From NCBI GenBank assembly GCA_951802425.1, contig OX637794.1, forward strand, positions 4,030,001 to 4,094,000: a DNA stretch of 64,000 nucleotides, given 5' to 3'. This document shows, in pieces, positions 1 through 10,855 of this stretch. The number at the start of each line of letters is the position of its first letter. The first letter of the stretch is position 1. Source of the DNA: Clavaria fumosa (taxonomy: Eukaryota; Basidiomycota; Agaricomycetes; Agaricales; Clavariaceae). The position numbers were made by a program, and so were the translations under genes. Under the pieces are notes generated by a model, which was not told the DNA's origin, did no database searches, and was given only the letters and a program-made list of their open reading frames with translations.

Positions 1-644
1 AGAGGTCGCGAAACGGTCACGGCAGGTCGCGGTAGGGTCGTGGTGGGTCGCGGTGTCCGTTCCGTGAGTATCCCATCCAGTCGCCTTTGCTGGGCATCAA
101 GCCTCTCAGCCAGCACCTTCCATTCTCCATATGTCTCTGGCATTGGGGAGACACCATAGATTCTCTCCACCAACCTCCTACTCAGGTTCAACTCCAGCCA
201 ATGGACTAGGATTCCTGAGTCCTTCTCTGCACTCAACTTCGCCCGTCGGAACAGCGTCTCGAATTTCGCGAAGAACTCTGGTGCTGTCATGGCACCCTGT
301 TTCAGCCCTGCAATATCGGCAAGGGCAGTCGCACGGTCATTCGGGTCATCGAATGCGCGCTTCATCTCCTCCACAAACTCTGCCCAGGTTCCGGCCTCGC
401 CACTACCCAGGATCTCTTCCGCCTTCATATTCGCCCACTCTGCAGCGAATCCTTCTCCAGTAATTTTGCTCAGAGCAAGAAGGACCTTCACCAGGTCCAC
501 AGCATAGACAGTCGGGTTCGCCATAAACAGGAGGCGAAGGGATTGGAGGAACGTATGGAAGTTCCTTTTCTGCCCATCAAAGGGGGCAACAGATAGGTCA
601 AGCCTCATAGGTTGGGCTACAGGCGGGGCGACATGGTCTGCCAT
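1..644 (-). CDS. Gag N-terminal part of element 1 (partial)
   Basis: Starts at the ATG read from 644 leftwards (MADHVAPPV) and stays open to the window edge. The protein matches the Gag N-terminus of elements 2 and 3. Gag forms the virus-like particle of LTR retrotransposons; this is the capsid-like part, before the proline-rich linker and zinc knuckle. An upstream in-frame GTG precedes the ATG in all copies. I see no in-frame stop in the visible part. Whether downstream pol is intact cannot be seen. Confidence 0.8.
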   Translation of the reverse strand, partial: MADHVAPPVAQPMRLDLSVAPFDGQKRNFHTFLQSLRLLFMANPTVYAVDLVKVLLALSKITGEGFAAEWANMKAEEILGSGEAGTWAEFVEEMKRAFDDPNDRATALADIAGLKQGAMTAPEFFAKFETLFRRAKLSAEKDSGILVHWLELNLSRRLVERIYGVSPMPETYGEWKVLAERLDAQQRRLDGILTERTPRPTTTLPRPAVTVSRP

Positions 645-1218
645 CACAGGCCCTGGATGCTGTAAATAAAGTTCTGGGCCTTGGGCACTCAGGATTTCTT
701 CGATCTCTTAACAGTCCTGTCCTCTTAGGCTGCTCTTCTGTGTACTTATGTACCTATAGAACTCTTATTCTATGGAACTTTTGTTAACGTGGGGCCCAAA
801 TGGTGTCCCAGGTGGTCGCTCCACAACTCCTAATGAGTTGCCCATGCGCCCTTCTGACAATGGTCACAGAGCAAGGGCCCTGTCCACTGGACCAGGAAAC
901 TACAGAAAGACTATGTAGGGGCCTTTCCTTGCCCTGTACACTACACGATTCACTGGTACATAGCTGTAAAACAAAGTTCCGGGCCTTGGGCACTCGGTAT
1001 CACTTGGGGAGGGTCACAGTTGACTTCCTCCTGGTCTGGTCACGTGTATCTACACACAGTAAAAATTTCGCGCGGTTCTGTTACACACCGCGGGCAGGGT
1101 AAAGGAGAAGAGGATGATAGGGGCTGAGCTGTGACAACGTGTCACAGTTTGAAATTAAGGGTCCAGGCTAGCCAGGTTAGGACACGGGGCTAGGGCGGAC
1201 AGGCGGATCTTAGTATTA

Positions 1219-1509
1219 TATCAGACTGGGTCTCACACAACTTAAGCGTAAGGTCATGACGACAATACTAAGATAAGGGGAAAAGAGTACAAAAAAGGAA
1301 AAGCGAAAGTACTTATAGCGAACGCTTCGGCACTTGCCGACTTTCCCACGCTCAGACCCTCGGATCACATGATGCGCCCAGGCCCCAGGTCATGTCATCT
1401 TACATGATTACATAATCCGACCCAGCCACAGGTCATGTGACCTTCCAACAACCCTCCCCAGTTTCTCCACAACTGCACTTTGGGATGGCTTACATAAGCG
1501 ATCCTAACA
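1219..1509 (-). repeat. 5' LTR of element 1
   Basis: A 291-bp LTR starting TGTTAGGATCG and ending CTGATA when read on the minus strand. The ends were set from element 3, where a 5-bp TSD abuts the same termini. The expected CA end is TA here, probably a C-to-T change, since element 4 ends in CTGACA. It contains CACGTGATC and a TATAAGTA box. Confidence 0.88.
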
Positions 1510-1622
1510 GTACTACAAGAAGAATGGGCAGTCCACTACCACCAGGGGGCTGCCCCCCTTATTGTACCAATTACAACTGATGTCATTTCTCCATGGATCA
1601 TACCTACCCATGACTATGAACA

Positions 1623-1911
1623 TGTTAGGATCGCTTATGTAAGCCATCCCAAAGTGCAGTTGTGGAGAAACTGGGGAGGGTTGTTGGAAGGTCACATGAC
1701 CTGTGGCTGGGTCGGATTATGTAATCATGTAAGATGACATGACCTGGGGCCTGGGCGCATCACGTGATCCGAGGGTCCGAGCGTGGGAAAGTCGGCAAGT
1801 GCCGAAGCATTCGCTATAAGTACTTTCGCTTTTCCTTTTTTGTACTCTTTTCCCCTTATCTTAGTATTGTCGTCATGACCTTATGTAAGTTGTGTGAGAC
1901 CCAGTCTGATA
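1623..1911 (+). repeat. 5' LTR of element 2
   Basis: 289 bp from TGTTAGGATCG to CTGATA. It carries a TATAAGTA box near 1815 and the ATCTTAGTATTG sequence at 1858-1869, which is complementary to the primer site just after the LTR. This LTR resembles those of elements 1 and 3 more than its own 3' partner. Confidence 0.9.
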
Positions 1912-1923
1912 TAATACTAAGGT
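1912..1923 (+). other. Self-primer binding site of element 2
   Basis: TAATACTAAGGT directly abuts the 5' LTR. Its core AATACTAAG is the reverse complement of CTTAGTATT inside the LTR (about 1860-1868), downstream of the TATA box where the transcript could begin. Tf1/sushi-type elements prime reverse transcription with their own folded mRNA 5' end. I saw no match to a tRNA 3' end, but did not test exhaustively. Confidence 0.6.
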
Positions 1924-2485
1924 CCGCCTGTCTGCCCTAGCCCCGTGTCCTAACCTGGCTAGCCTGGACCCTTAATTTCAAACTGTGACACGTTGTCACA
2001 GCTCAGCCCCTATCATCCTCTTCTCCTTTACCCTGCCCGCGGTGTGTAACAGAACCGCGCGAAATTTTTACTGTGTGTAGATACACGTGACCAGACCAGG
2101 AGGAAGTCAACTGTGACCCTCCCCAAGTGATACCGAGTGCCCAAGGCCCGGAACTTTGTTTTACAGCTACGTACCAGTGAATCGTGTAGTGTACAGGGCA
2201 AGGAAAGGCCCCTACATAGTCTTTCTGTAGTTTCCTGGTCCAGTGGACAGGGCCCTTGCTCTGTGACCATTGTCAGAAGGGCGCACGGGCAACTCATTAG
2301 GAGTTGTGGAGCGACCACCTGGGACACCATTTGGGCCCCACGTTAACAAAAGTTTCATAGAATAAGAGTTCTATAGGTACATAAGTACACAGAAGAGCAG
2401 CCTAAGAGGACAGGACTGTTAAGAGATCGAAGAAATCCTGAGTGCCCAAGGCCCAGAACTTTATTTACAGCATCCAGGGCCTGTG
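1924..2485 (+). other. Leader region of element 2 between primer site and gag
   Basis: About 560 bp without a convincing gene. A short palindrome (GTGACA...TGTCAC) lies near 1985-1999, and a splice-acceptor-like TTTACAG precedes the Gag ATG at 2464-2470. The same leader is present in elements 1, 3 and 4; element 4 has a roughly 53-bp stretch duplicated in tandem in it. It could hold packaging signals, but nothing proves this. Confidence 0.5.
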
Positions 2486-5400
2486 ATGGCAGACCATGTC
2501 GCCCCGCCTGTAGCCCAACCTATGAGGCTTGACCTATCTGTTGCCCCCTTTGATGGGCAGAAAAGGAACTTCCGTACGTTCCTCCAATCCCTTCGCCTCC
2601 TGTTTATGGCGAACCCGACTGTCTATGCTGTGGACCTGGTGAAGGTCCTTCTTGCTCTGAGCAAAATTACTGGAGAAGGATTCGCTGCAGAGTGGGCGAA
2701 TATGAAGGCGGAAGAGATCCTGGGTAGTGGCGAGGCCGGAACCTGGGCAGAGTTTGTGGAGGAGATGAAGCGCGCATTCGATGACCCGAATGACCGTGCG
2801 ACTGCCCTTGCCGATATTGCAGGGCTGAAACAGGGTGCCATGACAGCACCAGAGTTCTTCGCGAAATTCGAGACGCTGTTCCGACGGGCGAAGTTGAGTG
2901 CAGAGAAGGACTCAGGAATCCTAGTCCATTGGCTGGAGTTGAACCTGAGTAGGAGGTTGGTGGAGAGAATCTATGGTGTCTCCCCAATGCCAGAGACATA
3001 TGGAGAATGGAAGGTGCTGGCTGAGAGGCTTGATGCCCAGCAAAGGCGACTGGATGGGATACTCATGGAACAGACACCGCGACCCACTGCGACCCTACCG
3101 CGACCTGCCGTGACCATTTTGCGACCTCTTGTGACCCCTCTGCTGTGTACTCCAGATGTGGCCATGGCCTGAGGATGGGCCCCTGCTGATGAGAGATGTT
3201 GTTTCCGATGCCACCAGACTGGCCATGCTGTCCATTTCTGCCCCCTGCCTGATACGCGTCTGCAGGTCCCAAGGGCCCAAACCCAGGCAGCACCATGTGC
3301 CCCCCAAATGGCGGAGGGATATGAGAAAGAGATTGCACGGCTCCGAGCCTGCATAGAGCTGTGTGAGAGAGAGAGGAGGACTCCCACTGGGGAGAAGAAG
3401 TGTGCCAGCCCCCTTTCTGTCCCTGTGCCTGCTGCAAGTATACCCCGATATACTATCTTGCAGTGGAGACATACCCGAATTGGGGCTGAGGTGAAGGAGG
3501 AAGTGAGACTGGCAGAGCGCCTAACCAGAGTGCGGCCAGAAGTGCGGAAACATGTGCCATGAGAGCTAGCCATCCAGGTGCACTTGGAGGCTTTCAGCAC
3601 TGGCAAAGGGACCACAATGAAGGCCCTTGTCGACTCAGGGTGCACCAACTGCTTCATGGATTTGGAGTGGGCAAAAGGAGTGGGACTGGAGCCATCTCTC
3701 CTGCTGAACCCAATCACCATGTATAATGTGGATGGGACACAGAACAGGAATGGAAAGGTCCAGTATGGGATAGAGGTGCTGGTGAGAGTTGGTGACCACC
3801 AGGAGCAGATCCACCTTCTGCTGGGAAAGACCCAGTCCCACAAGGTCATCCTTGGGCATGACTGGCTCAAGCGGCATAACCTGGATATCGACTGGCAGAA
3901 GGCAGAGCTGAGCCTTACCCACTGCCCCCCACAGTGTTCCCCATCCCCTCGAGCCTCTGCACCCCTGAAAACGAGTACCCTCGCATCCATGAGTATTCTG
4001 GACACCCGTTTTCCCAACTCTGGCCCTACCCCCGATTGGCCCAGCCACTACCCTTTGGTGTTTAGTGAAGCAAAGTGGGATGAACTTCCCCGCTCCCGAC
4101 CAGACTTCAATATTAAGATTGAGTTCAAAAAGGACCCTGAGCACCTCTCCTCCAAGCTGTATTCTTTGACACGGCAGGAGATGGTGGAGATGAACCGTTG
4201 GGTGGATGAGCAGCTTGCTTCTGGACGAATCTGCCCCTCAAAATCCCCGTATGCCAGCCCCTTCTTCTTCAAACATGAGAAGGACAAACTGCGGCCAATC
4301 ATCGACTACTCGAGGCTGAATGCACACCTGATCAAGGACAAGTACCCCCTCCCCCGCATCCGAGACACAGTGGATGTGCTTAAAGGAGCATCGATCTACT
4401 CTAAGATTGATGCAAAGGGAGGTTTCCCATCTATGCAGGTCGGGCCCGAGCACCAGCACCGCTGTGCCTTCCTGACACCCCGTGGACTCTTCGAACCAGC
4501 TGTCATGTGGTTTGGACTGCAGAATGCCCCTGCTACCTTCCAACGCTTCATGAATCATGTGTTGAGGGAGGAGATTGCAGGAGGACATGTGAGGGCCTAT
4601 GTGGATGATGTCATTGTGTTTGCAGAGGACTTGGCTACACACCAGTACTGGATGGATCGGGTCTTGAGGAAGTTTGGAGAGAATGGGTTGTGTCTCAAAC
4701 TCAGTAAATGCGAGTTTGAGAAGAGTGAGATCATCTTCCTGGGGATGAAGATCTCCCACAACAGACTAGAGCATGATCTGGCCAAGGGTGCAGCAGTCTG
4801 AGATTGGCCACATCCTAAGAATGTGAAGGATGTCCAGAGGTTCAATGGGATGCTGAACTACCTCCGCCGGCACATCCCGAATCTTTCTGCCTGGGCAAAG
4901 CCACTCTTCCGGCTGACTGGGAATGTTCCATGGAAATGGGAGGAGGAGGAGGAAGCAGCCTTCCGAGATCTCCGCCAGGCACTCGTATCAGCCCCGGTCT
5001 TGGCTCTGCCTCAGGACAAAGGGAGATGGAAGGTAGAGACAGATGCAAGCAACCTGGCAACTGGTGGAGTGCTCTCGCAGCAGCAGACGGATGGAACCTG
5101 GAGAGTTGTTGACTATATCTCCAAGGCTCTCACTGCAGCTGAGAAGAACTATGATGTGTATGACAAGGAGTTCTTGGCTGTGATTCGGGCACTTCGCGAG
5201 TGGTGAGCATACCTCATTGGAGCAGAGGAGACGATCGAGATCTGGATGGACCATGCAAACCTCCAGTACTTCCGGAAGCCCCAGAAGTTGAAGCCAAGGC
5301 AGGTTCGTTGGGTGGGAGAGCTCCAGTGCTTTGACTTTGAGATAAAGTATCGCACTGGCAAGTCAAATACAAAGGCAGATGCACTCTCCCAGAGACCGGA

Positions 5401-6913
5401 CTATGGAGAGATGGTGGAGGAGGATGCACCGGTGCAGGTTTTCCCGGAAACGGAAGTCCGTGTGTCATTCACATCGGAAATGGAGACGCTACTCCAGAAA
5501 AATAGCGCGGTACACATACAGAAGCCGGAGGAGCTTGATGATGAGTGGACATGAGATCGTGCTGGACTCTGGCGAAAGGGGATAGTCACTTGGGTCCCCC
5601 TAGGAGCTTGTGAGGCCATTCTCGAGTTTGAGCATGACCTCCCCACTGCTGGACACCCTGGGCCCCGGAAGTTGAGAGCAGCACTAGTGAAGAGTTATTG
5701 GTGGCCGGACATGGTAAAAGATGCGGATCAGTATGCCCAGGGGTGTGAGACATGCCAGCGGATGAAGCCCAACTGTACCAAGCATGCTGCCCCACTGCAA
5801 CCCCATCTGGTGCCCGATGGTCCCTGGTCGGTGATCTCATGGGACATAGTCGGTCCCCTCCCCCTCTCCCATGGACATAATGCCATCCTTGTTATTGTTG
5901 ACAAATTCATGAAACGGACACTGCTCGAAGTGATCGGGCTTGACCTCACAGGACTTGGAGTGGCACGTCTCCTCTGGGATCGAGTGTTTTGTGACCATGG
6001 AGTCCCTCACAAGGTTGTGAGTGACTGGGGGTCCCAGTTCGTGTCCCGCTTCATGAAGGAGTTCTACTTCATGATCCAGGTAAAGGCAAATCCAAGTACT
6101 GCCTTTCATCCACAGACTGGTGGACAGATGGAATGGGCGAACCAGGAGATGGAGATCTATCTCCAGGCTTACGTGGACCATCTCCAGGATGACTGGGCTG
6201 AATGGTTGTCCACTGCGGAGTTTGCTCTTAATAATCGTGAGCACTCAGTGACAGGACAGACACCTTTCTTCCTCGATTATGGATGACACCCATGGAATGG
6301 GGGGCTCCGGCCACCTTCTGAGGTGAACCCGGCAGCGGACGAGTGGATGGCTAAGCTCACGGAGTCCCAAAGAGCAGCCAAGGAGGCAATGGAGAAAGTG
6401 GTGGCAGCGATGAAGAAGAGCTACGATAAGGGGAAACGCCCAAGTTGGGAGTACTCTGAGGGAGATCTGGTCTGGCTGGATACTAGAAACTTGAAGATGG
6501 ACCGGCCCTGTAAAAAGCTTGACAACAAGAGAGCAGGCCCCTTTGCAGTTGAGGAGAAGGTGGGACCTGCTGGGTATCGCCTCAAGCTCCCTCAGGCCTG
6601 GCGCATCCATCAGGTCTTCAATGAGTTGCTGTTGACACCATACCACCCCCCTTCCTTCCCTTCTCAGAACCTGCCTCCCCCTCCACCCCCTACGATTGAT
6701 GATGACCACCTGGAGTATGACGTGGAGGTGATCCTTGATGTTAAGAAGGTGGGACGTGGGGTGAAGTACTTGGTGAAGTGGTTGGGATATCCAGAGGAGG
6801 AAAACACTTGGGAGCCCCGTAGGAACCTCACTAAATTAACATTGCTTCTCCGGGACTTCTTCCTCTCCCACCCCAACAAGGCCAAGCTAGCTGGTCAGGA
6901 CGCCCAGCCTTAA
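2486..6913 (+). pseudogene. Gag-Pol polyprotein of element 2 with six in-frame TGA codons
   Basis: One unbroken frame of 1,476 codons including TAA. Order with rough residue numbers: Gag 1-230; zinc knuckle CFRCHQTGHAVHFC 239-252; protease with DSG at 383; RT with YVDD at 705; RNase H with TDAS near 852; integrase zinc-binding HHCC near 1050-1090; integrase catalytic core from WDIVG near 1119; chromodomain about 1411-1455 (YLVKWLGYP). Gag packages RNA; the protease, RT, RNase H and integrase copy and insert the element; the chromodomain can direct insertion to modified chromatin. TGA codons lie at 3170, 3560, 4799, 5204, 5552 and 6284. Compared with sister copies they replace mainly CGA (Arg) or TGG (Trp). 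There are no frameshifts. It cannot make full-length Pol without readthrough. Confidence 0.93.
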
Positions 6914-6924
6914 GAGGGGGGTGA
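6911..6924 (+). other. Polypurine tract of element 2
   Basis: A purine-rich stretch (AAGAGGGGGGTGA) directly before the 3' LTR, overlapping the stop codon of gag-pol. It is the usual start site for plus-strand DNA synthesis. The mirror copy in element 3 is at 14781-14794. Confidence 0.75.
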
Positions 6925-7213
6925 TGTTAGGATCGCTTATGTAAGCCATCCCAAAGTGCAGTTGTGGAGAAACTGGGGAGGGTTGTTGGAAGGTCACATG
7001 ACCTGTGGCTGTGGTCAGATTACATAATCGTAAGATCACATGACCTGGGCCTGGGCGCATCACGTGATCCGAGGGTCCGAGCGTGGGAAAGTCGGCAAGT
7101 CCCGAGGCTCTCGCTATATATACTGTGTCCTTTCCATTTTTGTACTCTTTTCCCCTTATCTTAGTATTGTTGTCATGACCTTATGCTTAAGTTGTGTGAG
7201 ACCCAGTCTGATA
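6925..7213 (+). repeat. 3' LTR of element 2
   Basis: 289 bp from TGTTAGGATCG to CTGATA. Compared with the 5' LTR it has many substitutions and small indels in the middle and a TATATATAC box instead of TATAAGTA. Such divergence is more than expected from one insertion event with little ageing and fits LTR exchange with another copy. Confidence 0.88.
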
Positions 7214-7544
7214 TGATGATACAAAGTTTATAGATGATGGAGAGGCTTTGGGAGCATCCATTGCCTCACTGGAGGCAGTCCTGAAAGTAGAGAAGCAGAA
7301 CTCTGCACTGCTGGAGAAGAAATTGTATGCTGAACAGGCAAAATCTGAGGAGCTAGCTAAAGCCCTCAGTGCCAAGGCAGAGTATGCAAAGGAGCTTTAC
7401 AAGAGGTTTAGAGTTGAGCAACATGCACAACAGAGAGGACAAATCAGAAAAACATTTCTGGAGCAGCAGATCACAGCCCTGAAATCAGTAGACTTTAAGA
7501 GATCCAGGGATTTCAGGGAAAATTTCCTATATTCAGTGTACTAA
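7214..7544 (+). pseudogene. Coiled-coil gene fragment interrupted by element 2
   Basis: The reading frame is open from the LTR border to a TAA at 7544, without a clear start. It encodes about 100 residues rich in Leu, Glu, Lys and Ala with heptad-like spacing (residues like EKQNSALLEKKL), a probable coiled coil. I do not recognise a family. A possible last exon follows the acceptor-like TATTACAG at 7571-7578 and would read an acidic tail ending near 7650, but the splice phase does not fit cleanly. The 5' part of the gene is missing or lies beyond the retroelement. Confidence 0.4.
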
Positions 7545-7938
7545 ATATGTAAATAATGTAATATATATATATTACAGCCATTGTACAATGCATTGGCATT
7601 GAACAAACTGAAGAAAACCCAGTTGTGGCAGCTGAGGAAGCCAGGAAATGAGTTGTGTCAGTCATTGTCACGCTTTGTGTCACAGCCCGTGACGTCACGC
7701 TCCCGCGCCATAACACGGGACTGCCCATCCCCATTAGTACAGTCATCTATGGCTCAGTGTAACACCCAATTGAAAAGCACAGTGGTGTATGGCTTCTGCA
7801 TTCATTAAGCTACATCTATGGCACTCAGATATTCAATGTGCATCTTGTCTATATTCCACACTCTGTTTGAGGTCGGTCCATTGAGCATTTCAACCATGCG
7901 AGTGTCAATGGCACAGAGCATCCTTTTTGGGCCTTGAT

Positions 7939-10777
7939 CAGTCACTGTAACACGTTGATTATCAGCGTTACACAACTGTCACGCTTCCCCGTCTGATGCT
8001 GATTCGGCCTCGTCCTCCCCTCCCACTTCATCACTGCTAGTCTCTGCTGCTGTTACCCCTGCCTTAGGCCTTACAGCTGCCTTGGGGAGGTTTTTCAAGC
8101 CCAACAATGGCTTTTTGACTCCGAATCGCCTCTTTCCTTTTGCTGCATCGTCTTTGGCTGCTTCCCATGCCATGAGCTCCTGTCGATACACAACCTTCTG
8201 CGCTTCAACAAGTTTCTTCCTCACTACCTCTCCCTTCCTCCACCTCTCAACCTCTTTTGCTAAATCCAGCCATGCTTGGGCTCTCTCAGCCTTCTCTTGT
8301 TCGTCTCTCCTCTGCCATGCCTCCTGGTCCACCACACGCTCGTAGAATGCATCCCCGGACAACAGAACTGGCATCCCGGTTCCCATCAACTTCCCCTTCC
8401 CTTTTCCTTTAATGTCCTCTCGCTTTTTCTCGTGATGAGCCAGCTGACCCCTCAACTTGGCACAGTACAGCTCGTTTAGCACACTGCTCGCCTGGAGTGC
8501 CGTCAACCATTCTTTTAGGTTAGTTTCTCGTTCATTTGCATCCCGAAGTGCAGCACAGAGTGCGAGTTCATTTCTTGTGACAGGAACGATACGAAGTGCA
8601 TCAGTCCGATTGGATTTGATGGGTGAAATGGTCTGTGTAGCTCCAGCAGGGAGGAGAGTGGTTGATTCGATGGGAGTTGAGGATATGAGATGAGCCAACG
8701 ACGTTTCTCCAAGGCTTTTGAATGCATGATTGATGATTTGGGTAGAGTTCCACCCTTCTGAAGAATTTGATGCCTCCGCTACCAGACTTTTGGGTGGCCC
8801 ATGTGCTCGAGCACCTATGAGTCCTACCTCCCCATTCTCCCCTTCGTTCTCTTCTCCAATGTCTGATATCTCCGTGTCATTGTCTAGGTGTTTTTCCTTG
8901 ATTACAAGGTCATAGAGGAGCTTGGCAATTACACGAACAGGAGTTGCAGGAGCAATAGGCAAGTGACCTTCACAGGATGTCTCGATACTTGGTGCCATCA
9001 TTTCCTTTGTGATGACATTGGGATTGAAGGGCCAGATCCCAGTCTTCCGAAAGCCAGACTTGATGGTGTCAGGTGTCAGAGCACGAAGGTGAGCACGTCC
9101 ATATATCGTCATGAAATTCTCTTTGCTGATCTTCTCCCCAGTCTCCCGCTCCCATCGATCGCGTTCCTCGCTCAAAACCCGTTTCAAGATCGCGAAAACG
9201 ACCACATCAAGGCCTTGAAGAACGTGGGTGGTATGGGCTGGATAACAGAGCACAAGGATCATGTGCATCCGTGCATATTCCAAAAAACCAAGTGTGTAGT
9301 GTGAGCTATGGCCATCCACGAGTAGGAGCCGATAGCGACCAGCTGCTTTATCAGCTGTGTTTTTATCAAAGGCCTTGATCCATTCAACACCTATGTCACC
9401 ATTTGTCCAGCCCTTCTTCGAGTAGCCAAGCCTACAAGAATGTAAGTTGTGTATGAGGTTCGAGTTGCCTATGCACTCACATGGCATTCACAGGGTTCTC
9501 TTGTTTCCATTTAACTTGGTATGCCTGCCCTTTGAATATGATTGCAGGAGGCACTGTTGACCCATCTGCACAGATTGTCTCGATCACGGTGATGTTCTCC
9601 CGGTTTCCGTCTCGCTGCTGGTACTGCGGTCCTCCATTCCGGCCACCCATCACGCGTTCACGCTCTCCATTGAATGGGTTGGTACCAATCTCGTCTGTTC
9701 CATAAGTCAGCTCTTCAATGATGTTGTACTTTTTCACAGTGTCATCAACGAGCGAAAACCAGGAGTCGATGGTATGCTGATTAACAGCACGGCCACGTTT
9801 AGATTCGAGAGGGGTGGCCCATGACATCTTGATCTTTGCTGAGTGTTTCTGAACAAATCGGTGGGTCCATTGCTTGCCGACACCATCTGCTGGGAACCGA
9901 ATTCCCAGTCGTGCTCGAAGGATCAAATCCACATGTTCCTTCAGTCTTCTGTGACTGAGAGGGAATCCCCGGTCTCCCATCTCACCAATATACTGAATGA
10001 CAATGTTTTGCTCCTCCTCTGTCAGCCAACTGCGTGCTGCATTGGCCTGAGCTTGGCTCCGCTGACCATTCGCCATCCGAATGATTGTGTTGTAATTGAG
10101 CATTATGTCTTTACCAGTTTCTAGCTTGTATAATGCGATGAAGTCAGTAGCAATGGTTCGTGCTCCCTTCCGCTTGATACCAGCTGGTTTTTCAAGTTCG
10201 ACACAGTACGCTTTGACAGCTCGGGCCTGGAGAGCCTCTGAAATCTCTCGGGATATCTGTGTCTTCTTTGCCTCAGACTGAGGTCGTCCCACCATGATGA
10301 AGGTTGTTTCAGAATGGGGTCTATGCAGAGGGAGTTCAGTGTGAGCAATGTGGAATTTTTTTAGAGGTATGGGCAATTAAGCGAGACAGCAGACTCGATC
10401 ACTTTCGGACATAAGTGCTTACATAAGCGGCCATGGACTGTAATGACTGTCCTGTGTTATCTGAGAGCAAAACCACATATTTTTGGTTTGCACAGGGTCT
10501 ACATCATGTTGTGATGACAGAACGAGCAGGGCTTTGCCATCTGAACACCTCAGAGGTTGATTGATGGTTTAAAATTTTCTAATGGCCAAAACTGGACACA
10601 ATCCCCCCATGCTTTTGCATGTTCCTTAGCCATCTCTGGGTCAAACACCTTTATTCTGGCTGCAATGTATAGAGTCAATACAGCACAATAACTTGGCCTA
10701 AAGCTTTTGGGATGAATTGTGGAAATCTGGTGCAGAGAGGGACATTGTTACAGTGACTGATGGTGTTACAGTGACTG
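7939..10777 (-). mobile_element. Pogo-like DNA transposon with 15-bp terminal inverted repeats
   Basis: CAGTCACTGTAACAC at 7939-7953 is matched exactly by its reverse complement at 10763-10777. The motif occurs again just inside the right end (10747-10759), a subterminal copy. The element encloses one transposase gene on the minus strand. CAG-starting ends are typical of the pogo/Fot branch of Tc1/mariner. I could not see the expected TA duplication at the borders. The right end lies only 78 bp upstream of the NTPase start codon at 10856. Confidence 0.75.
7979..10376 (-). CDS. Pogo-family transposase (HTH plus DDE_1), two exons
   Basis: Exon 1 runs 10376-9481 and exon 2 9431-7979; a 49-bp GT-AG intron (9480-9432) with phase-2 junction restores one frame. 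An alternative start is MVGRPQSEAKK at about 10295. The N-terminal part has the CENP-B/pogo-type helix-turn-helix arrangement (LTEEEQ...GFPLSHRRLKEHV), followed by the DDE core: first Asp in YGTDEIG, second in LLVDGHSSHYT, third in LQGLDVVVF. The C-terminal 200 residues are charged and coiled-coil-like (basic KGKGKGK stretch, then acidic tail). About 780 aa in total, normal for fungal pogo transposases. No stop or frameshift is seen, unlike the surrounding retroelements, so it may be functional. It would bind the TIRs and cut the element out. Confidence 0.85.
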
Positions 10778-10855
10778 GTTGATGACTGTAATCATGGCAT
10801 TAGTAATAGTAGTTGCCACAATTGCAACTCCGCTGACCTTGATCTCGATTCTCAT

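Larger units (their letters stand above)
1..1509 (-). mobile_element. Gypsy chromovirus element 1, 5' part only (runs off the left edge)
   Basis: The 5' LTR (1219-1509) and the leader and gag start of a Ty3/gypsy element read leftwards; the rest lies outside the window. It is nearly identical to element 2 (1623 onward) in mirror image. The outer flank is GTACT (1510-1514); its partner TSD would be outside the window. The few differences from element 2 that I compared are mainly C/T and G/A changes, for example in the CACGTGATC part of the LTR. Confidence 0.9.
1..3129. repeat. Large inverted repeat: two gypsy 5' ends head to head (arms 1-1509 and 1623-3129)
   Basis: Arms of about 1.5 kb are reverse complements of each other and are separated by a 113-bp spacer (1510-1622) that does not resemble the LTR. 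Both arms contain LTR, leader and gag. The spacer borders are GTACT on the left and GAACA on the right, so the two elements do not share a TSD. Such a near-perfect palindrome could extrude as a cruciform and is a likely assembly or recombination trouble spot. Confidence 0.88.
1623..7213 (+). mobile_element. Gypsy chromovirus element 2, full length
   Basis: A complete Ty3/gypsy element: 5' LTR 1623-1911, self-primer site from 1912, gag-pol 2486-6913, purine tract before the 3' LTR, 3' LTR 6925-7213. Order is Gag, zinc knuckle, protease, RT, RNase H, integrase, chromodomain, typical of chromoviruses. The flanks do not match (GAACA left, TGATG right), and the two LTRs differ visibly (upstream of the purine-poor U3/R stretch and around the TATA box). 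That suggests a recombinant element rather than one clean insertion. Confidence 0.92.

Noticed and set aside
1510..1622. Spacer between the head-to-head LTRs as a tRNA or small RNA gene
   Set aside because: No cloverleaf or box A/B pattern; only a weak CCACTACCACC/GGGGGC hairpin.
2971..4017. 348-aa minus-strand frame over gag-pol of element 2, and similar ones at 37068-38054 and 6245-6709
   Set aside because: Antisense shadows of conserved Gag-Pol codons; the sense strand gives recognisable domains.
2486..6913. Recoding of TGA as Trp or selenocysteine in the gypsy frames
   Set aside because: Most TGA codons align with Arg (CGA) in sister copies and only some with Trp; other genes in the window end normally with TGA (for example the pogo transposase).
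7575..7808. 75-aa frame downstream of the coiled-coil fragment
   Set aside because: Changes character after about 20 codons and runs into the region outside the pogo end; another frame gives a more plausible acidic tail, so neither is listed as a gene.
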